From: Lethocerus indicus
Lineage: Eukaryota; Arthropoda; Insecta; Hemiptera; Belostomatidae
NCBI GenBank assembly: GCA_019843655.1
Contig: JACDQD010000002.1
Coordinates: forward strand, 16,143,154 to 16,207,153
Reading direction: 5' to 3'
Length of the DNA stretch: 64,000 nt
A model generated the notes under the pieces. It searched no databases, was not told where the DNA came from, and was given only the letters and a program-made list of their open reading frames with translations. The stretch's first letter is position 1, and each line of letters opens with the position of its first letter. Below are positions 1 through 12,020 of the stretch, in pieces. A program made the position numbers and the translations under genes.

Positions 1-1660
1 TTGGAATGGGCACGGAAAGGAGGTGTCCCAGCAGGGTACCCCGGGAGTCCACTGTTCACGCACACCATCCTTCAAATGATACTTATTTATTACCCACTAC
101 CGTCAAAATACGTAATGTTTTTCGATATTCCACTCATAACCACCGCCCGTTTGTTGGAATTAGCCAAATTATATAAATTAATTTAATAATATATGCATAA
201 TATATACTGAATTCAGATAGGTAACCAGCTGACTGTTGATTTAAGATTTCCATAGCGCCAACTGAATTTCACTAATGCGCTCTGCGTGTACTCATTCGAG
301 CAAAATCTGTGACGTTAATTACTTATGGATACTTTAATTATCATAATTGATTGTATTGGAACTTGGATTCTACAATTTGTCACCGAGTCCTTAATTGCCA
401 AACCGAAAGGAACGACCAAGGCTCGAAGGCATTGTCCGTGGCGGAAGTGTTGCCAGTGTTTGCGGTGGGCGTAAATCACTAGGCCTCTGTTCGGCCCATT
501 AGGTACTGGACCCCAACAATTAGGACTAACAGGTGGGGGGCAGTTTCGAAACCCCATTCACCCGCGGCCCAAGTCCATACATCAAGTCTGCCTCGTTGAG
601 AGGGGAGTTATGGGGGTCAGGAGGGCCCTTTGGCGTCACTGCTACCCCCCGCAGGAAACCCTGATATCGCACACTGTGTCTTTATCTATACGGTATAGAC
701 CTTAATGTTTGATGAACCGAACAGGACAGCTAAGCAGGACTGGGGAATATTTGAATGATTGTGCCACGAGAATAATGATGTATTATAGCATAACAGCTTT
801 GTTTATTCAGCCGATAATGCGATGGTACAATACCTGATCAAACAGCCTCAAAATATACGAAACAATTAACATAGCATTTTCCTTTGAAATAAAGTTGTCT
901 ATTTTCTGTTTGGATTACTTGTTGAAAACAAATTCATCACAAACTGTGATGCACGATTTGTTGATATTTTAGAATACTTTCCTGAAACAGAAATACCTTT
1001 TTTAAAATATTATTCTAGTTATCACTAATGTTCGTTTAGTTTGGAGGTGAAGTCTTTGAAATTCCGTGGTCCATGAAGCATCCTGTTAACGTTGACCCCG
1101 ACCTGGGCTCACCGAATCCGGTGCGGGAATGCGTTCTCCGTATTTTCTAAAGGAGCCCGTGCATGAGTGTAGGATTATTGGGTCGATAGCGAGGGGAATG
1201 GTGGAATGTTGAGCGCGGCGAAGGTAAAAGGCCCCGTCCCAGCGGGGCGCCCGGCCCTCTCGCGGGGGCCCCTCACACAAAAAGTGTAAATTACATGTTT
1301 GAATATAAATAAGCTGGCTGGCTGGATTAGGCAGTCTCGTAAACCCACCACCTGGACCTCCCCCCCCCACCAACGCAGACCCCGACAACGACTCCCACCA
1401 CCACCGCCACCTCTCGATCTTCATTAAACAACGTGTCCGTTTTATTTACATCGTGCCCTTATACCGTCTCCTTCCTATGCCACCATTGCCTACGTTTTAA
1501 ATTTTGAGTAGACACCAAAGGCCCAGAGGAATTCCCGAAAACAGATCCCGATATTGGAACATACGATCGGTAATAGAACTTAAACGAGATCAGATATTCC
1601 AGAAACTTGATAGCAACTTCTGTCACAATGTGTTATTACTATTATACCAATTTTCAGATA

Positions 1661-2402
1661 GTTTAGAATACCTGTTCTGTGGTCTGCGAGGGGTTGGAAT
1701 ACCGTAGATTTCGTGTGTGTCTGTCTCCTCTCTCTCCGGTTTCGGCTGCTCGCCATCTTCAGTAGTGGTGTTAGTCACTTTGGCAATTTGGATGTTTTTT
1801 GGGCCTTGCACTGTCACTGTCACTTGTACTGTGGTGATTATCTGTTTGTCGTATGTATATATATGTGTCTTGTTATTGTGTTTTTGGGGGAAGGATTTTG
1901 TTAATCGGCTTAAATCTATGTCAGATTATCGGTCAAATATATATTTTATCACACAACTGGTCCCAACTATTAGGTTCTGACTTTCGAATATATGACTGGA
2001 AACCTATCTGATAGTGTGTATGTACGATCATAAAAGTTTTCCTGTTGAACCAAAATTTATTGAAAAAGGTTTTTTTTAGTAATCTAATTAATCGGGTCAA
2101 TTGCGCTCAACGAAGTTTAGTTAAGTACATTTCCGCACCACACTCAGGGTGCGCTAGTTTATCGGTGTAAGTGCACTCAACGAACTTTAGTTAAGTATAT
2201 TTCCACACCACACACAGGGGGCGCTAGTTTATCGGTACCCAAAGAACATTAGTTAAGTACATACAAGTAAGTGTGACAGTGCAGTGAGGTTGCCCAAAAA
2301 TCATCCAAAGTGACTAACACCGCTATTGGGGATGGCAAGAAGCCGAAACTGGTCTAGCAAAAGATCAAAAAAGCGAGAGGAGACAGAAACACACGAAATA
2401 TA
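1661..2402. mobile_element. Foldback element copy 1, longest copy with internal region
   Basis: The left arm begins GTTTAGAATACCTG at 1661 and runs to about 1905. The right arm, about 2262-2402, is its inverted counterpart. Unlike most other copies, this one keeps an internal non-palindromic region (about 1905-2262) with a 70-bp tandem repeat. The element is flanked by the 12-bp direct duplication CAATTTTCAGAT at 1648-1659 and 2403-2414. The hammerhead-like core is damaged in both arms: CTGAAGA has become TTGGGGA in the right arm, and the cleavage-site side is deleted in the left arm. The right end lacks the terminal 50 or so bases seen in the copies at 15.6 and 42.4 kb. No protein is encoded. 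Confidence 0.8.
2097..2262. repeat. 70-bp tandem repeat inside foldback element copy 1
   Basis: Two diverged 70-bp units share the run CGAA-TTTAGTTAAGTA followed by TTCC-CACCACAC and GGGGGCGCTAGTTTATCGG-type endings (units near 2105-2174 and 2175-2244). A third, partial unit (AGAACATTAGTTAAGTAC) follows. The same repeat recurs in the copy at 62.3 kb, so it belongs to the element and not to the host. Confidence 0.75.
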
Positions 2403-5299
2403 CAATTTTCAGATGTCTGAACGTAATATTCCTGAGTTTATAAATTCTCTTTGTGCATTCTTAAAATCTGCAGCGACCTAATACCAAGATTCGCACAATT
2501 TTCAGGAATTTTGAAAATATTTTGGTTCTTATTATTACCACTTTGCTATGTTTTGAAAAATATTTATACTCATAAGTTATTTATAACGGGTAAAGAAATC
2601 CCGTAATTACGGTGAAGGGAGAGAGTTCCTATTTCCCAGCACTTGAAAATATCTGGAAGTGTTTCCAGTTTATCGCAAATAATTCATTCCTTCGCTTTAT
2701 CTTCTGCATTTCATTTACACACGCCGTTTTTCATTTCCCTTATCCCGTTGACGTATACATACATTTCCAACATTCACATTAGACAGGGAGATAGTAGTGG
2801 TCAGGGAATCGTTAGTTACACGCCAGTCGACCCTTATCGACCGAATTATAATATCAAATACTTTCACTCAAAACCTTAATAGTTATCATCGCAATGAACA
2901 TGTACATGCTGAGAACATGCCAACAAGGACAGTCGACAACGTGAAACTGACGGTAACCTTTTTAATGCGGTGATGGGAAACACTGTTCGGAACAGATAAC
3001 TCGTGCTTACTTGATATCGTCTTACATTGTTAACACTAGACGTTAACAACGTGATTTCTTTAGGGCCCAAGACTAAATTGCAAAATGAAACTAGTAGCAT
3101 ATTTTTATATGCTTCAATTCTTTTTCATGGTGCTATCATATTCCAACTGCTTCTCATTAAAACATCAGTTATTACACTGTCATTATCAGTTTTATTAGCA
3201 CGATGCTTATTTAAAATGAGACAAAAAAGCAACTATCGGTAAACCGTACTGTGGCCGATATTAAGACGACGTAAATGCATTGGATCGGGAGTTGCATTCT
3301 CCAGTTGCAGATTTATTGCAGACATTTTTCTCTTTAAATAAAATTTCTTTATAATTCAGTTGTCATCCTGTAGATAGCAGATATTTGTTACTGAGTAGCT
3401 GAGAATATATTTCGAGAAAACATGAACCCTTTAATGGTTAACTGTTTTTTTTATCCCAACGCTCCTATAGTTCATATATGCCCGCACATTACGAATTGCA
3501 TCATAGGTTCTTTTCTGGCGGGCAAATGCACACGATTCAGTGTCCGTTTGCATTGTGACTGCAAAACGGAACGCAGCAGTCGGTCCGAGCGAGGCGTTGG
3601 CCGTGTTTCACTCTTTTGTATTTCGTACTGAAAACCGCCTACAATGGGAACACTGTTGTTCTATTCACCCCAGGCGCATTGTGACCGATAGGTCGGAGAA
3701 TAAATAAGTAGCGAGTAGTGAGCGTTTTCCATAATGTTTGGAATCCCAGTCCCACAGTTTGTCCCGTGGGGAGGGGTAGAGGGCATCGTTCAATAAGGTA
3801 GGACCAACGTTTATATGTCCATTTGTTATTGCGGCGGAAGACTATGGGGGAACATGTTTTGGAACACAATTGGAAGTACGCCAAGAAAGGATTTAAAGAC
3901 TCGATGAAATCTGAAGGTTGTGAATTGGGATTATATACTTACATCGCCTCCTCTTATGTGATCTAAAATTCAATGGTAGTTTTTTAAACACTAGCCCCGG
4001 TTTTTTATTTTTTAATATATGCTTTAGTCATAAAGCCATATTAGTAAGTTTAGCGATTAATGTTTTTTCTGTCATTTTCATTACTCGTAGTACTATAACA
4101 AAATGCCTGGATTCATTTATTTCCCTTGTAAGATAATACATCGTGATTATCTTTGTATTTAGATAAGATTAAAAATTATATATATTTCCTGGGGAAAACA
4201 GAACCCTGTTTTGTGCGTTCGTACGCATTTGTGGAGCAGCTGTTCATACAAATTGCTCGACTAACGCTCTTAATGTAATCTTCTCTTAATTTTTGTGAAT
4301 TGCACTTCTTACAGTACAAAGAGTAATGCTTCAGAGTGTGTTGTACACACTATTTTGTTCTGGGTCCGCGACGTCTCTGAATATTATTATCGTTATTCAT
4401 TCGTGGCCTCGTACACGCGGCGGAGACCATACATAATTCACTTTTCGGTGGGGAATAAAAAGTGTCATCACATTTAATTAATTTTGGAAGGGAACGGAGA
4501 ATATTCTTCTAGTCGTAAGCGCGGGCTCTGAACAAATATTTGAAACGCGACCGGTATTTCTAAATTGAAGCCATATAAATTACCTTAATTATTTGAAACA
4601 TTCATGCTTATAAAACAATTATTTAATGATGGGGGACTTTATGAAATTTTGCTCCTAAAATTCCCATAAATATCGCCGTAAATTTCAGACCTTACACTTT
4701 TCGTACTGTAGCGGTTTTAGCGCTTCAGATTGTATATTGATACTGTTTGACGTACCGCAGGCGCAAAAAATGAGTGGAAGTAGGGTCGTCGGTCGGGCCT
4801 CTAAATGCAAATTCTCAGACCGCCCAGGTCACAAATCTTCCGGTAACGCAGCCGGCTTTATGAGCACTGTCCCCCCGTCGCCTATTCCATCCATCGATGG
4901 ACATTTATGTCGGACCCAAAACACATACTCGAACTTTCAAAAAATAATTTTAGCCAGCCAAGTCCAATGCACAGCAATGTTAGATAAAAAACAAGAATTA
5001 GCAACCAGAATTAAACAAATTCTTAAGACAATTTTTGTTACTATCAGTATATGACAGTGGAATATAATGAAATCCCCTGAATTTGTGGAACGGTCCGAAA
5101 CATAATTTTCCTTCAACTCGTCTAATATTTCGTATCCCGGTTTACTGATATATAAATCGCGCATACGGTATTAATAATTTCTTGTCGTATACGAAAGATA
5201 CAATGACTCGACAGTGAATCATATCAACCCCTAGCACTCAAGTATCAGCGGTCCCATTAAATATTTTGGACAAGAACCAGATCGGTCACGTTATTAATA

Positions 5300-5720
5300 G
5301 GTTTGGCTTCGACAATCGCGTTATTATTACAAGAGGGTGAAAGCGGGCAGCCCCCACGGCTCATTGTTGCGGCGCGGGGAGAATTTCGAATCGATTGTTA
5401 CCGCCGAATAATAAATGATAGCGTGTCATTACATCAGTACTCATTAGCGAGGCCGACAATGGTTATTTATCGAAGAGGTGGAAACGGGAGGCGGGGTCCG
5501 CGCCAGCGGGGTTATGCAAACACCTACAGTAATAAAAAAAAGAAAGAAGGGTACATTGTCGGCTTTACAAGATACCGCGGGCTGAGGTAAATAGCCGAGT
5601 CATTCATCAACTGGGCTCCTTCACAATGGGACCACAATAATAATTTACACATCTGCGATACGGCGCGGCCGTCACTGTGGTGCCCGCGCTGGGGGCGGGG
5701 GCCAAGAAAAGAGGGCCCCC
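5300..5720. promoter_or_regulatory. Candidate intronic enhancer island with four SoxB-type motifs
   Basis: This GC-rich patch lies just upstream of the penultimate coding exon. It holds CATTGTTG at 5362, CCGACAATGG at 5453-5462, CATTGTCGG at 5554 and ACAATGGG at 5623, four matches to the SoxB consensus within about 265 bp. It reads open in several frames because GC-rich DNA has few stops, but no splice-bounded exon or known domain is visible. Regulatory function is inferred from motif density alone. Confidence 0.35.
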
Positions 5721-6190
5721 CCCCCACAATAGGAGGAGCACCCTTGTTTATTTATTTCATTATATCCTACCGTCCGTACGCTCAATGGCGCATGTGTTGT
5801 CCCTTTTGTAAGATGGAAGCGCGTGCGTGCGTGCAGCCAGTCTCCCTGAATTATTTAGGGCAGGCGCGATATACCGCTCGTGTGTTGTGCCTCTCTGTAC
5901 GTGCCACCTGTTTAAACAACGGGGATTTTGAACCTGTCACATCGGTCAATCCTTTCAAAATCAAATTATTGTCCAGAATTCAACCGTATACCGTACAATG
6001 CATCAGCTTCGTTTAATTTCGGTTTGAAATTGATTCAAACCAACACTGGGCTAGTAATAGTACACATTAGTTTGAAATCTTATATATATTTCGGTTTCTG
6101 TAATTCGCGATTTCCAATAGATGTCTCTTGCGCTTATCTAGGCGAGATCCGTAGATTAGGATCGTTCTTACTCCTTTCATTTTATTTTAG

Positions 6191-6312
6191 GAATGACGGG
6201 TGGAAGCAGTTACTACAGCCCGGCTGCGTACAGCCACCTGAGCGCAGCTAGTATGGCAGCGGCGGCGGCCGCCGCACAGCAGACCATGACGTCATCCGGA
6301 ACTCAGTCGCAG
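6191..6312 (+). CDS. SoxB: SoxB gene 1, penultimate coding exon
   Basis: This exon follows an acceptor at 6189-6190 and ends at a strong donor (CAG|GTAAGG at 6312/6313). The reading frame starts at 6193 after two bases that complete a codon begun in the previous exon, so the upstream intron is phase 1. The 40 codons encode a Tyr/Ser/Ala-rich segment with motifs SYYSPAAYSHLSAASM, an eight-residue poly-Ala run and QQTMTSSGTQSQ. Low-complexity sequence of this kind is usual in the region after the HMG box of SoxB proteins. The product should be a nuclear HMG-box transcription factor binding ACAATG-type sites. The ATG at 6193 is unlikely to be the true start, because a SoxB protein needs its HMG box upstream. 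Dichaete, Sox21a or Sox21b cannot be told apart from this fragment. Confidence 0.75.
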
Positions 6313-6393
6313 GTAAGGAACGCACAGTCGGGTCCGCTTTTAATTACTGCCACTGTTTGGATTGTCGTTAATATAAATTTAACATTTGTAAAG
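6313..6393 (+). other. 81-nt intron of SoxB gene 1, open in frame
   Basis: The donor is GTAAGG and the acceptor is GTAAAG|GTGGAT. The intron is phase 0 and exactly 27 codons long with no stop, so retention would add a mostly hydrophobic insert (it contains LLITATVWIVV) without breaking the frame. The polypyrimidine tract is poor. Splicing is preferred because donor and acceptor are both present and the insert is unlike the flanking Ser/Ala/Tyr-rich sequence. Confidence 0.65.
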
Positions 6394-6902
6394 GTGGATG
6401 CGATGAAATATTCTCTGGAAGCGGCGGCGAGGGGAGCCTACATGGGTGGCCCCACCTACCAAGACACGAAATCCGGCTACGGCTACTTGGATCACTCCGC
6501 CTTCACGAAGGCCTATTTCGAAACGCCCAAGTCCTATATGGATCCGACTACTCCCTACTCCCCGCTGGACCTCGGGAAACTCTATTCGCCGTCGGAACAG
6601 GCCTCTTCGGAGCACGTGAGCCTGTCGAGGAGCCCGCCGCAGGAGGTGAGGGGCCCGGTGATGAAGTCCGAGGAGCCGGACGAGGCGCAGCAGCAGCAGC
6701 AGGATCAGGGAGGCGGTGGCGGTATGATGTTGGGGGCGGTGACCCCTCCGGCGACCCCACTATCCCGGCCTACTACCCGGGCCCGATGCCGCCCCTGCTC
6801 TCCGTGCCCCACTACTCCACCCCGACCTACCACCAGTCGGCGGCCCCTCCTCCGGCCTCTTCCACGCCCGATTACAGGCGCCCCCTCACCGTCATCTTTT
6901 GA
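6394..6902 (+). CDS. SoxB: SoxB gene 1, terminal coding exon, with an apparent one-base frameshift
   Basis: The exon encodes the C-terminal region of a SoxB factor: VDAMKYSLEAAARGAYMG, then YLDHSAFTKAYFETPKSYMD, PYSPLDLGKLYSPSEQ, an acidic segment with MKSE (fits the psi-K-x-E sumoylation pattern), a short poly-Gln run and a Gly run. After the G run at 6732-6736 the first frame turns into Arg/Pro-rich sequence and stops at 6925-6927. From 6723 on, another frame gives typical Sox tail sequence (IPAYYPGPMPPLLSVPHY, ending DYRRPLTVIF) and stops at TGA 6900-6902. One extra G in the run would join the two. A sequencing or assembly error in a homopolymer is the simplest explanation; a real mutation would replace the natural C-terminus. 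No pair of splice sites was found that repairs the frame. Confidence 0.75.
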
Positions 6903-8170
6903 CCGACCCCCTTGTAAATTGTCCTAATATCGTTATTAAATCTGTAAATCGGTCTGACGCGTCATTCCACAAGTGACATATGTAAATATTCTATTCCTTT
7001 CGTATTGTCGCATTATTTGCCAAGTTTATTTTAAAGGATTTTTCCCTTCTATCCAAATTTTCAAGTTGATTTGACTAATTGAATCTCGTGCAGGTTCAGT
7101 ACCGATTGACATCGGTAATAATTATTTACCACTGGTTCGATTGTGACCTGGGGATTACTCTTCGTTGTTTCATTTTCATTGATTATTTTCTTATGACTAG
7201 CGATTGATTGATTATCTATGGAATATTTGATGTCGATTGTCAAAATAATTTCTATAGTTACCTTAAAATTGCCATGTCATAAGAAAATATTCTATATACA
7301 AGTGTGCGTATGAGCATTTTTAATGACAAAAATGATGGCAAAAATGATCAAGATCACAACCTTCTATAGTATCTTGTCAGTGATGGTACAGTCGTACCAT
7401 TCTTCCGAATTATATATTAATACATATTCTTATTATACAATAATATGAAAATGCGCTTTATTGCTTTTATTTTTTCAATTGTGTCAAATTCTCAATCAAA
7501 TTTAGGAGTAATATATTTATTTTACAAACCTCCCCAGTTACGCCTGCAGGGATTTGTATAAGTCAAATTAATAATGGGAAGTAAGGAAATTTGATAATTT
7601 GATTTATAGAAATTTTGACTTAATTTTCTGGCGTATTTATAAAGTCTGTACCATCCTGATTCTACTGTTAGAAACACAAATAAGTGTATTATTTATGTAA
7701 ATATGTTTATATAATTCAAATTTACTGTGATTTTTTTTAGTTAGGTTTTTTCTAGCATTATTGTGATGGATTCCGTTAATCTAACTGATGGAATCCTTTA
7801 TGGTTTCATGTAATTTAATTTATATCTATATCGTTAATAAAATATTCCTTTATGATGTTCCTATTCAAATTATGTTAATCTCGTTTAATCAGAGTTCTGT
7901 TTTATGTTCTGAGCTGTATGTATTATTGTATAAACTCAGAAAAAGAGAAGTACCTCTAATATCTACAAATTTTAGTTTAGTGAATTTATGAGGGTCCTCC
8001 CACAGAGGACAAATAGTTGATAATGGAGACCAGGGATAATATTTCCATCAGATATCAGAAAATATAGTACTACCGTTCCTACAAATTTGTTTTCTTAAAA
8101 ACAAAACTGTAAATTGATGTTGTTAATATGATATGCCTAAGAATAAATTAAATATCCAAATCCGAACGCT
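6903..8170 (+). other. Probable 3' UTR of SoxB gene 1
   Basis: The stretch after the stop codon is strongly AT-rich and lacks the GC-rich islands seen elsewhere. Candidate polyadenylation signals AATAAA occur at 7836-7841 and 8142-8147. It contains no recognisable coding sequence. The transcript end is inferred from these signals only. Confidence 0.45.
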
Positions 8171-9103
8171 TTTTTGTATTTCTCACTCCTCCAACGACTT
8201 TCTTTTCCCCGGAAATGAAAATCCAATACTATTGAAGTAGCAGTTTGAGCATAATTAAATTACAGCAAACAAAATTAAGATTTTGGTGTAGAGTTGGCGT
8301 TAGAGATGCTGTCAAATGGCATCAAAATAATGAGAGTGAATGTGGGGAAGACGCCAGTCCGGAAGTATCGGAGTTTGATAAAGATGCTGGAGGGCTATGA
8401 ACCCTCTGTCTAGTGACCTAATGATTATTACGGATATTCAGAAAGGATCGCGTACATGTAGTACTTCCCCTTTTCGTGAATAGGGAGTTCCGTACATACT
8501 CACCGTGGACAATTTTATAAATCGCACAAATGGCTCAATTCAACAGCAAAGCAGCGCCTTTTATTTGCAACTCTCGACAAGAGAACTCCTCGAATGTAAT
8601 TGAATGTCGGGAGCCGGTGGAGGGTGGGGGTGGGCCGAGGCGCCACAGCTATTAGTTCCTCGACAAGTTCTGGCCAACATCGTTTTTAAGGAGTCCTAGT
8701 GGCCTCCGTTTAAGCGAATAAGAAAAGTTGAGTTTAATACAAGTTCCAGTCGTGTAGGCGAGGGCGGGGACATTGTGCTATTGTCGGGTTGGTGGGTGGG
8801 GGTTCGGTAGGTGAGTACCACCGCCCGACCTCGAGATTGACTATAACAAGTTGGGGGAAACGGCGGCGAAGGGCGAGTCGAACCCTCCAATAAGGTTTGT
8901 CCATTATTGATACAAATTCTGTTCGCCGTGGCGACAATTGTGTGAAGGAGTCTTGTTTGAAATGGAGGGGGCAACAATAAGGGGTGGAAGAGAGAGAGAG
9001 AGAGAGTTAGACTGGGGTAACAATGTGTATGAGGGAGTTAGTGGCGGGGGGGGGGATTTCGCAAGGGCAAAACACGGACCTACGTCTAAACAGGCCGATT
9101 TCT

Positions 9104-9139
<36 letters not shown>

Positions 9140-9940
9140 TCTCCGACATTCGCTTGTAAGTGGGTATGGAGGTGGGGGAGGGGGTGGTGGAGAGGGATTG
9201 AGCCGGTGAAAGCCAATCACATAGACCTTCCCCGCTTAACAATGAGCATAAGGAGCTTGTTAGCGTTCGCTACTCCATTGAGCAAAACTCGCAGTCAAAG
9301 TTTCCATTTACTTGGTAAGTGGCAATCTGTAAAGACCGAGTCTGTCCCTATGTTCAAAATCTTCGTATATTCCGAAAGAGAGACTGAAATATGAGGTGTC
9401 GTATAAATTGGACTTTTCGTACCTTGGTCACAACTCGCAATCATTCATTGCAGGTTTAACATCCAAACTGAACGATATATTGTTGCAATTATTTCGAAAT
9501 TACAGCAAATTAGATTTACTCTTCGCAACCGTCCAGTGAATCAACATCCCAGAACAACAAATCGAAAGAATGCATCAAGTAATCTGAACAGGACCCAGAA
9601 AATATTCGTCGAAAATGAAATAACGCGGGTTCAGTAATTAATTTGCCTAATTTCAAAATTTGTGTATCAGAATACCTTCTTAATATACTCAATTCCCACA
9701 ATTGTCAACAGTACTTAAAACTACTAGAAGATTTTCGATGAATTCCATAGTACAGTCATGTTAGGGAAGTATAATTAACTAGTAACATTCTAGTCACTAC
9801 GATGTCTGAAATACGATTAAAAAAATAAATGTTTCGATGTATAATAATATCGCGATTGTTTTTTCAGTGTTGCATAGGAATGGGGAGGATCTATCGACGC
9901 CTATAGACGTCATTTATTCGCAATCGTTGAAAGCTGGAAG
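8171..9940. other. Intergenic, with GC-rich and GA-rich island at about 8590-9240
   Basis: No gene is recognised. The island has SoxB-type motifs at 8771, 9020 and 9239, and two GA/CT runs. The apparent reading frames through it are low-complexity translations of the dinucleotide runs. About 9250-9940 is plain AT-rich DNA. Confidence 0.5.
8991..9137. repeat. Paired GA and CT runs (8991-9006 and 9109-9137)
   Basis: An (AG)8 run is followed about 100 bp later by a run of about 14 CT units, so the two could pair as an inverted repeat. GAGAG is the core of the insect GAGA-factor site, and such runs also arise as ordinary microsatellites. Confidence 0.8.
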
Positions 9941-9949
9941 ATTTACCCG

Positions 9950-10295
9950 GTTAGGGGGTACTCCAGACGGGCGGACTCACCCCTCAAGCCCACCCCCCCC
10001 TTCCCCCCGACCACCTTTCAGTCCGTCAGTCTCGACTAATCTATATGGAAATCTACGATGATGGGAGTCGGTGGAGTGTTCGGGGTCGGCGGGGACCTGA
10101 CACCGGGTTGTCTGCGCGCGAAATGTTCCAACAATGGAGTCCATTGTCGGCCGTGCATTGTGGCCCCCGCGACACCACAATACCACATTACAATTGGGCC
10201 CTGTGGGGGCCGCAAGGGCGCGCCACCGACGCCTAATAATACAATCTCATTTGCGGTCGCCTCTCCACTCTCTCTCTCTCTCTCTCTCTCTCACT
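9950..10295. promoter_or_regulatory. Candidate enhancer with head-to-head SoxB sites and CT run
   Basis: ACAATGGAGTCCATTGT at 10131-10147 is a 17-base inverted repeat of two SoxB sites, perfect except for the central base. A third CATTGT follows at 10156-10161, and the second site is part of the word CCATTGTCGG (10141-10150). A CT run occupies 10268-10292. The island is GC-rich between AT-rich flanks. Function is inferred from motifs. Confidence 0.45.
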
Positions 10296-12009
10296 CACTC
10301 TTAACCAAATATTATTATAATTTCTACAATAAAAAACTATCTTTACGTTTCTTGTTGGTCATCTTGCAAAGAATACTTATTAATCATCCAGAAATCAAAC
10401 GGCTCAATAGCTTTTTATGACTAACGAACGGAAACTGAAAATTATTTAACTGAAATTTGGAAAATTCCATGCTACTCCATTAAATTAAGTACATACTGTT
10501 GGCAATTAGCACAATTACGCGAAAAACTAATACCGAAAAATAATTCAGCAACCATCGCAGATACCTCATTCCGGATAAATAAAATATATTATTATAATAA
10601 AATAAAATAATTGTTAATGAGAGGAATGTAAGGTATCAACTACACTTCCCAGTCAAGAATATATACCTAATAATTTTTGCACATATGTAATGTACACATT
10701 CATTTTTATTTTGGTTAGAATAATAATTATTTATGTATTTAAACTCGATAGGAATATTATTTCTGTTCCACGCAGAACACCTGTTGAAACCAGTGATATA
10801 TAAAAGAATTGCCGAAGACGCCAATCGAGTATGGTGCTAGAATTACGCTCCTCGTCCCTTGTATACTGCAAAAATGATTTCTAAATGGTCCAATTTTCAT
10901 TCACCAAATGTTTGTTGGCAACTGTTATTACTGTGTTGCTGTCTGCCCCCCGATTCGTGATGGGGGGCGTAGGCTACCGTTTAATGAGGGAACGGGCGGC
11001 GGTTGAGTGGGCGGGAGGGGAAGGGCAAAAGTGGCCCCAGTCAACCTATTGTACCGTGCCCGTTCACAATGGGGTGTCCGCCCTTAGCTAACCTACAATT
11101 GTCTCTGATAACGGGCCTATTCCCCGAGCCAACGCACTCGCCCCGATATGGGCCTCTTCTCATTCGTCCCCAGTCGCTTCGGTTATTGTTAAACGTTTAT
11201 TTCTGCTTTGTTGTAAACGGCCCAGTCATCCGAAAACAAGTTTGAGAATTACCGGAGTAACGAGAATAGTATTAAGCTATATGTATATTACTCAAAAATA
11301 TAGCCTGTTACAATACTAACGAGAAGAAAAATTCTATCTGTCTGAGGACAAAATAAGAGAGCGTGCCAGAAAATAGCATGAGTTGTATATCTATAGTATC
11401 TACAAAGACCAGAGAACGATCAATAAATGACGGTTGAAACGAGAATAAACGTAATATATAGATGTTCCAATGACTCACGAAATAGTAAACATTGTTTCAT
11501 AATTAAACGCGTTAATTTGTGAAGAAATCGTCCGTCGGATCACAACAAATATGTGGGCACTGGATCACACGGGGCCACAGCTTTGCGGGCATAAATAATG
11601 ACCTACGCGTACAGGTAATTAAGGACAAGTCAACGTGGAACGACAGTCGTAAAATTTTATGTTCCAATAAATGTTGTGTAGATTAGTGTTAGAACTGACA
11701 ACGTTGAATTTACACTGAAGCAGGTACAGCGGGAATAAAGGCGCGCACTGTGACAACTCGGATGAGTTACTCGCCCCGTTTGTCTTCTTAATTTGTTGCC
11801 CAAACGAATCATCCGTACCGTAAAATTAGTGCCGTGCTAACATCGTTGAATTGTTAGACGCGCCACGTAACATAGCTCGAATGAATACTTGCGGCTAAAA
11901 TACAGCCTTGAACGTTGTCCATTAACCGTAATAAAGAGCAATGAAAGGACTGTACGGGCATAAAGTCGGCCCCAAAGTTTGAGTACAAATAACAAAATGC
12001 GACACAACA
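10296..12009. other. Intergenic, no gene seen
   Basis: AT-rich DNA with one GC-rich patch at about 10930-11180 and a single CATTGT at 11490. Short open frames here show no family resemblance. Confidence 0.6.
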
Positions 12010-12020
12010 ATAAAATGTTT

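Larger units (their letters stand above)
1..6190 (+). other. Intron of the upstream SoxB gene (3' part)
   Basis: No coding exon is recognisable before the splice acceptor that ends at 6190 (pyrimidine-rich stretch, then TTTTAG). The missing second half of the HMG box is not here, so it must lie upstream of the window. The stretch is AT-rich with GC-rich patches at about 380-680, 1090-1420, 3540-3900 and 5300-5720. It holds a foldback element at 1661-2402 and SoxB-type motifs at 430, 1625, 3551, 3641, 3678 and 5200. Calling it an intron rests on the downstream exons starting in mid-codon after an acceptor; the real intron start is not visible. Confidence 0.6.

Noticed and set aside
6193..6195. 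ATG at 6193 as the start of a separate 244-codon gene
   Set aside because: It follows a splice acceptor, and the sequence is a Sox C-terminal region without an HMG box. It is an internal Met of a longer protein.
6646..6708. Possible extra intron (GAG|GTGAGG to CAG) to explain the frame change in SoxB gene 1
   Set aside because: The available CAG acceptors in the poly-Gln codons give lengths divisible by three, so they do not fix the frame, and there is no polypyrimidine tract. Removal would also cut sequence that fits the protein.
8904..9242. Open frames rich in Ser-Leu or Arg-Glu repeats
   Set aside because: They are translations of CT/GA dinucleotide runs. The same applies to frames at 10058-10420, 47316-47704 and 28951-29221.
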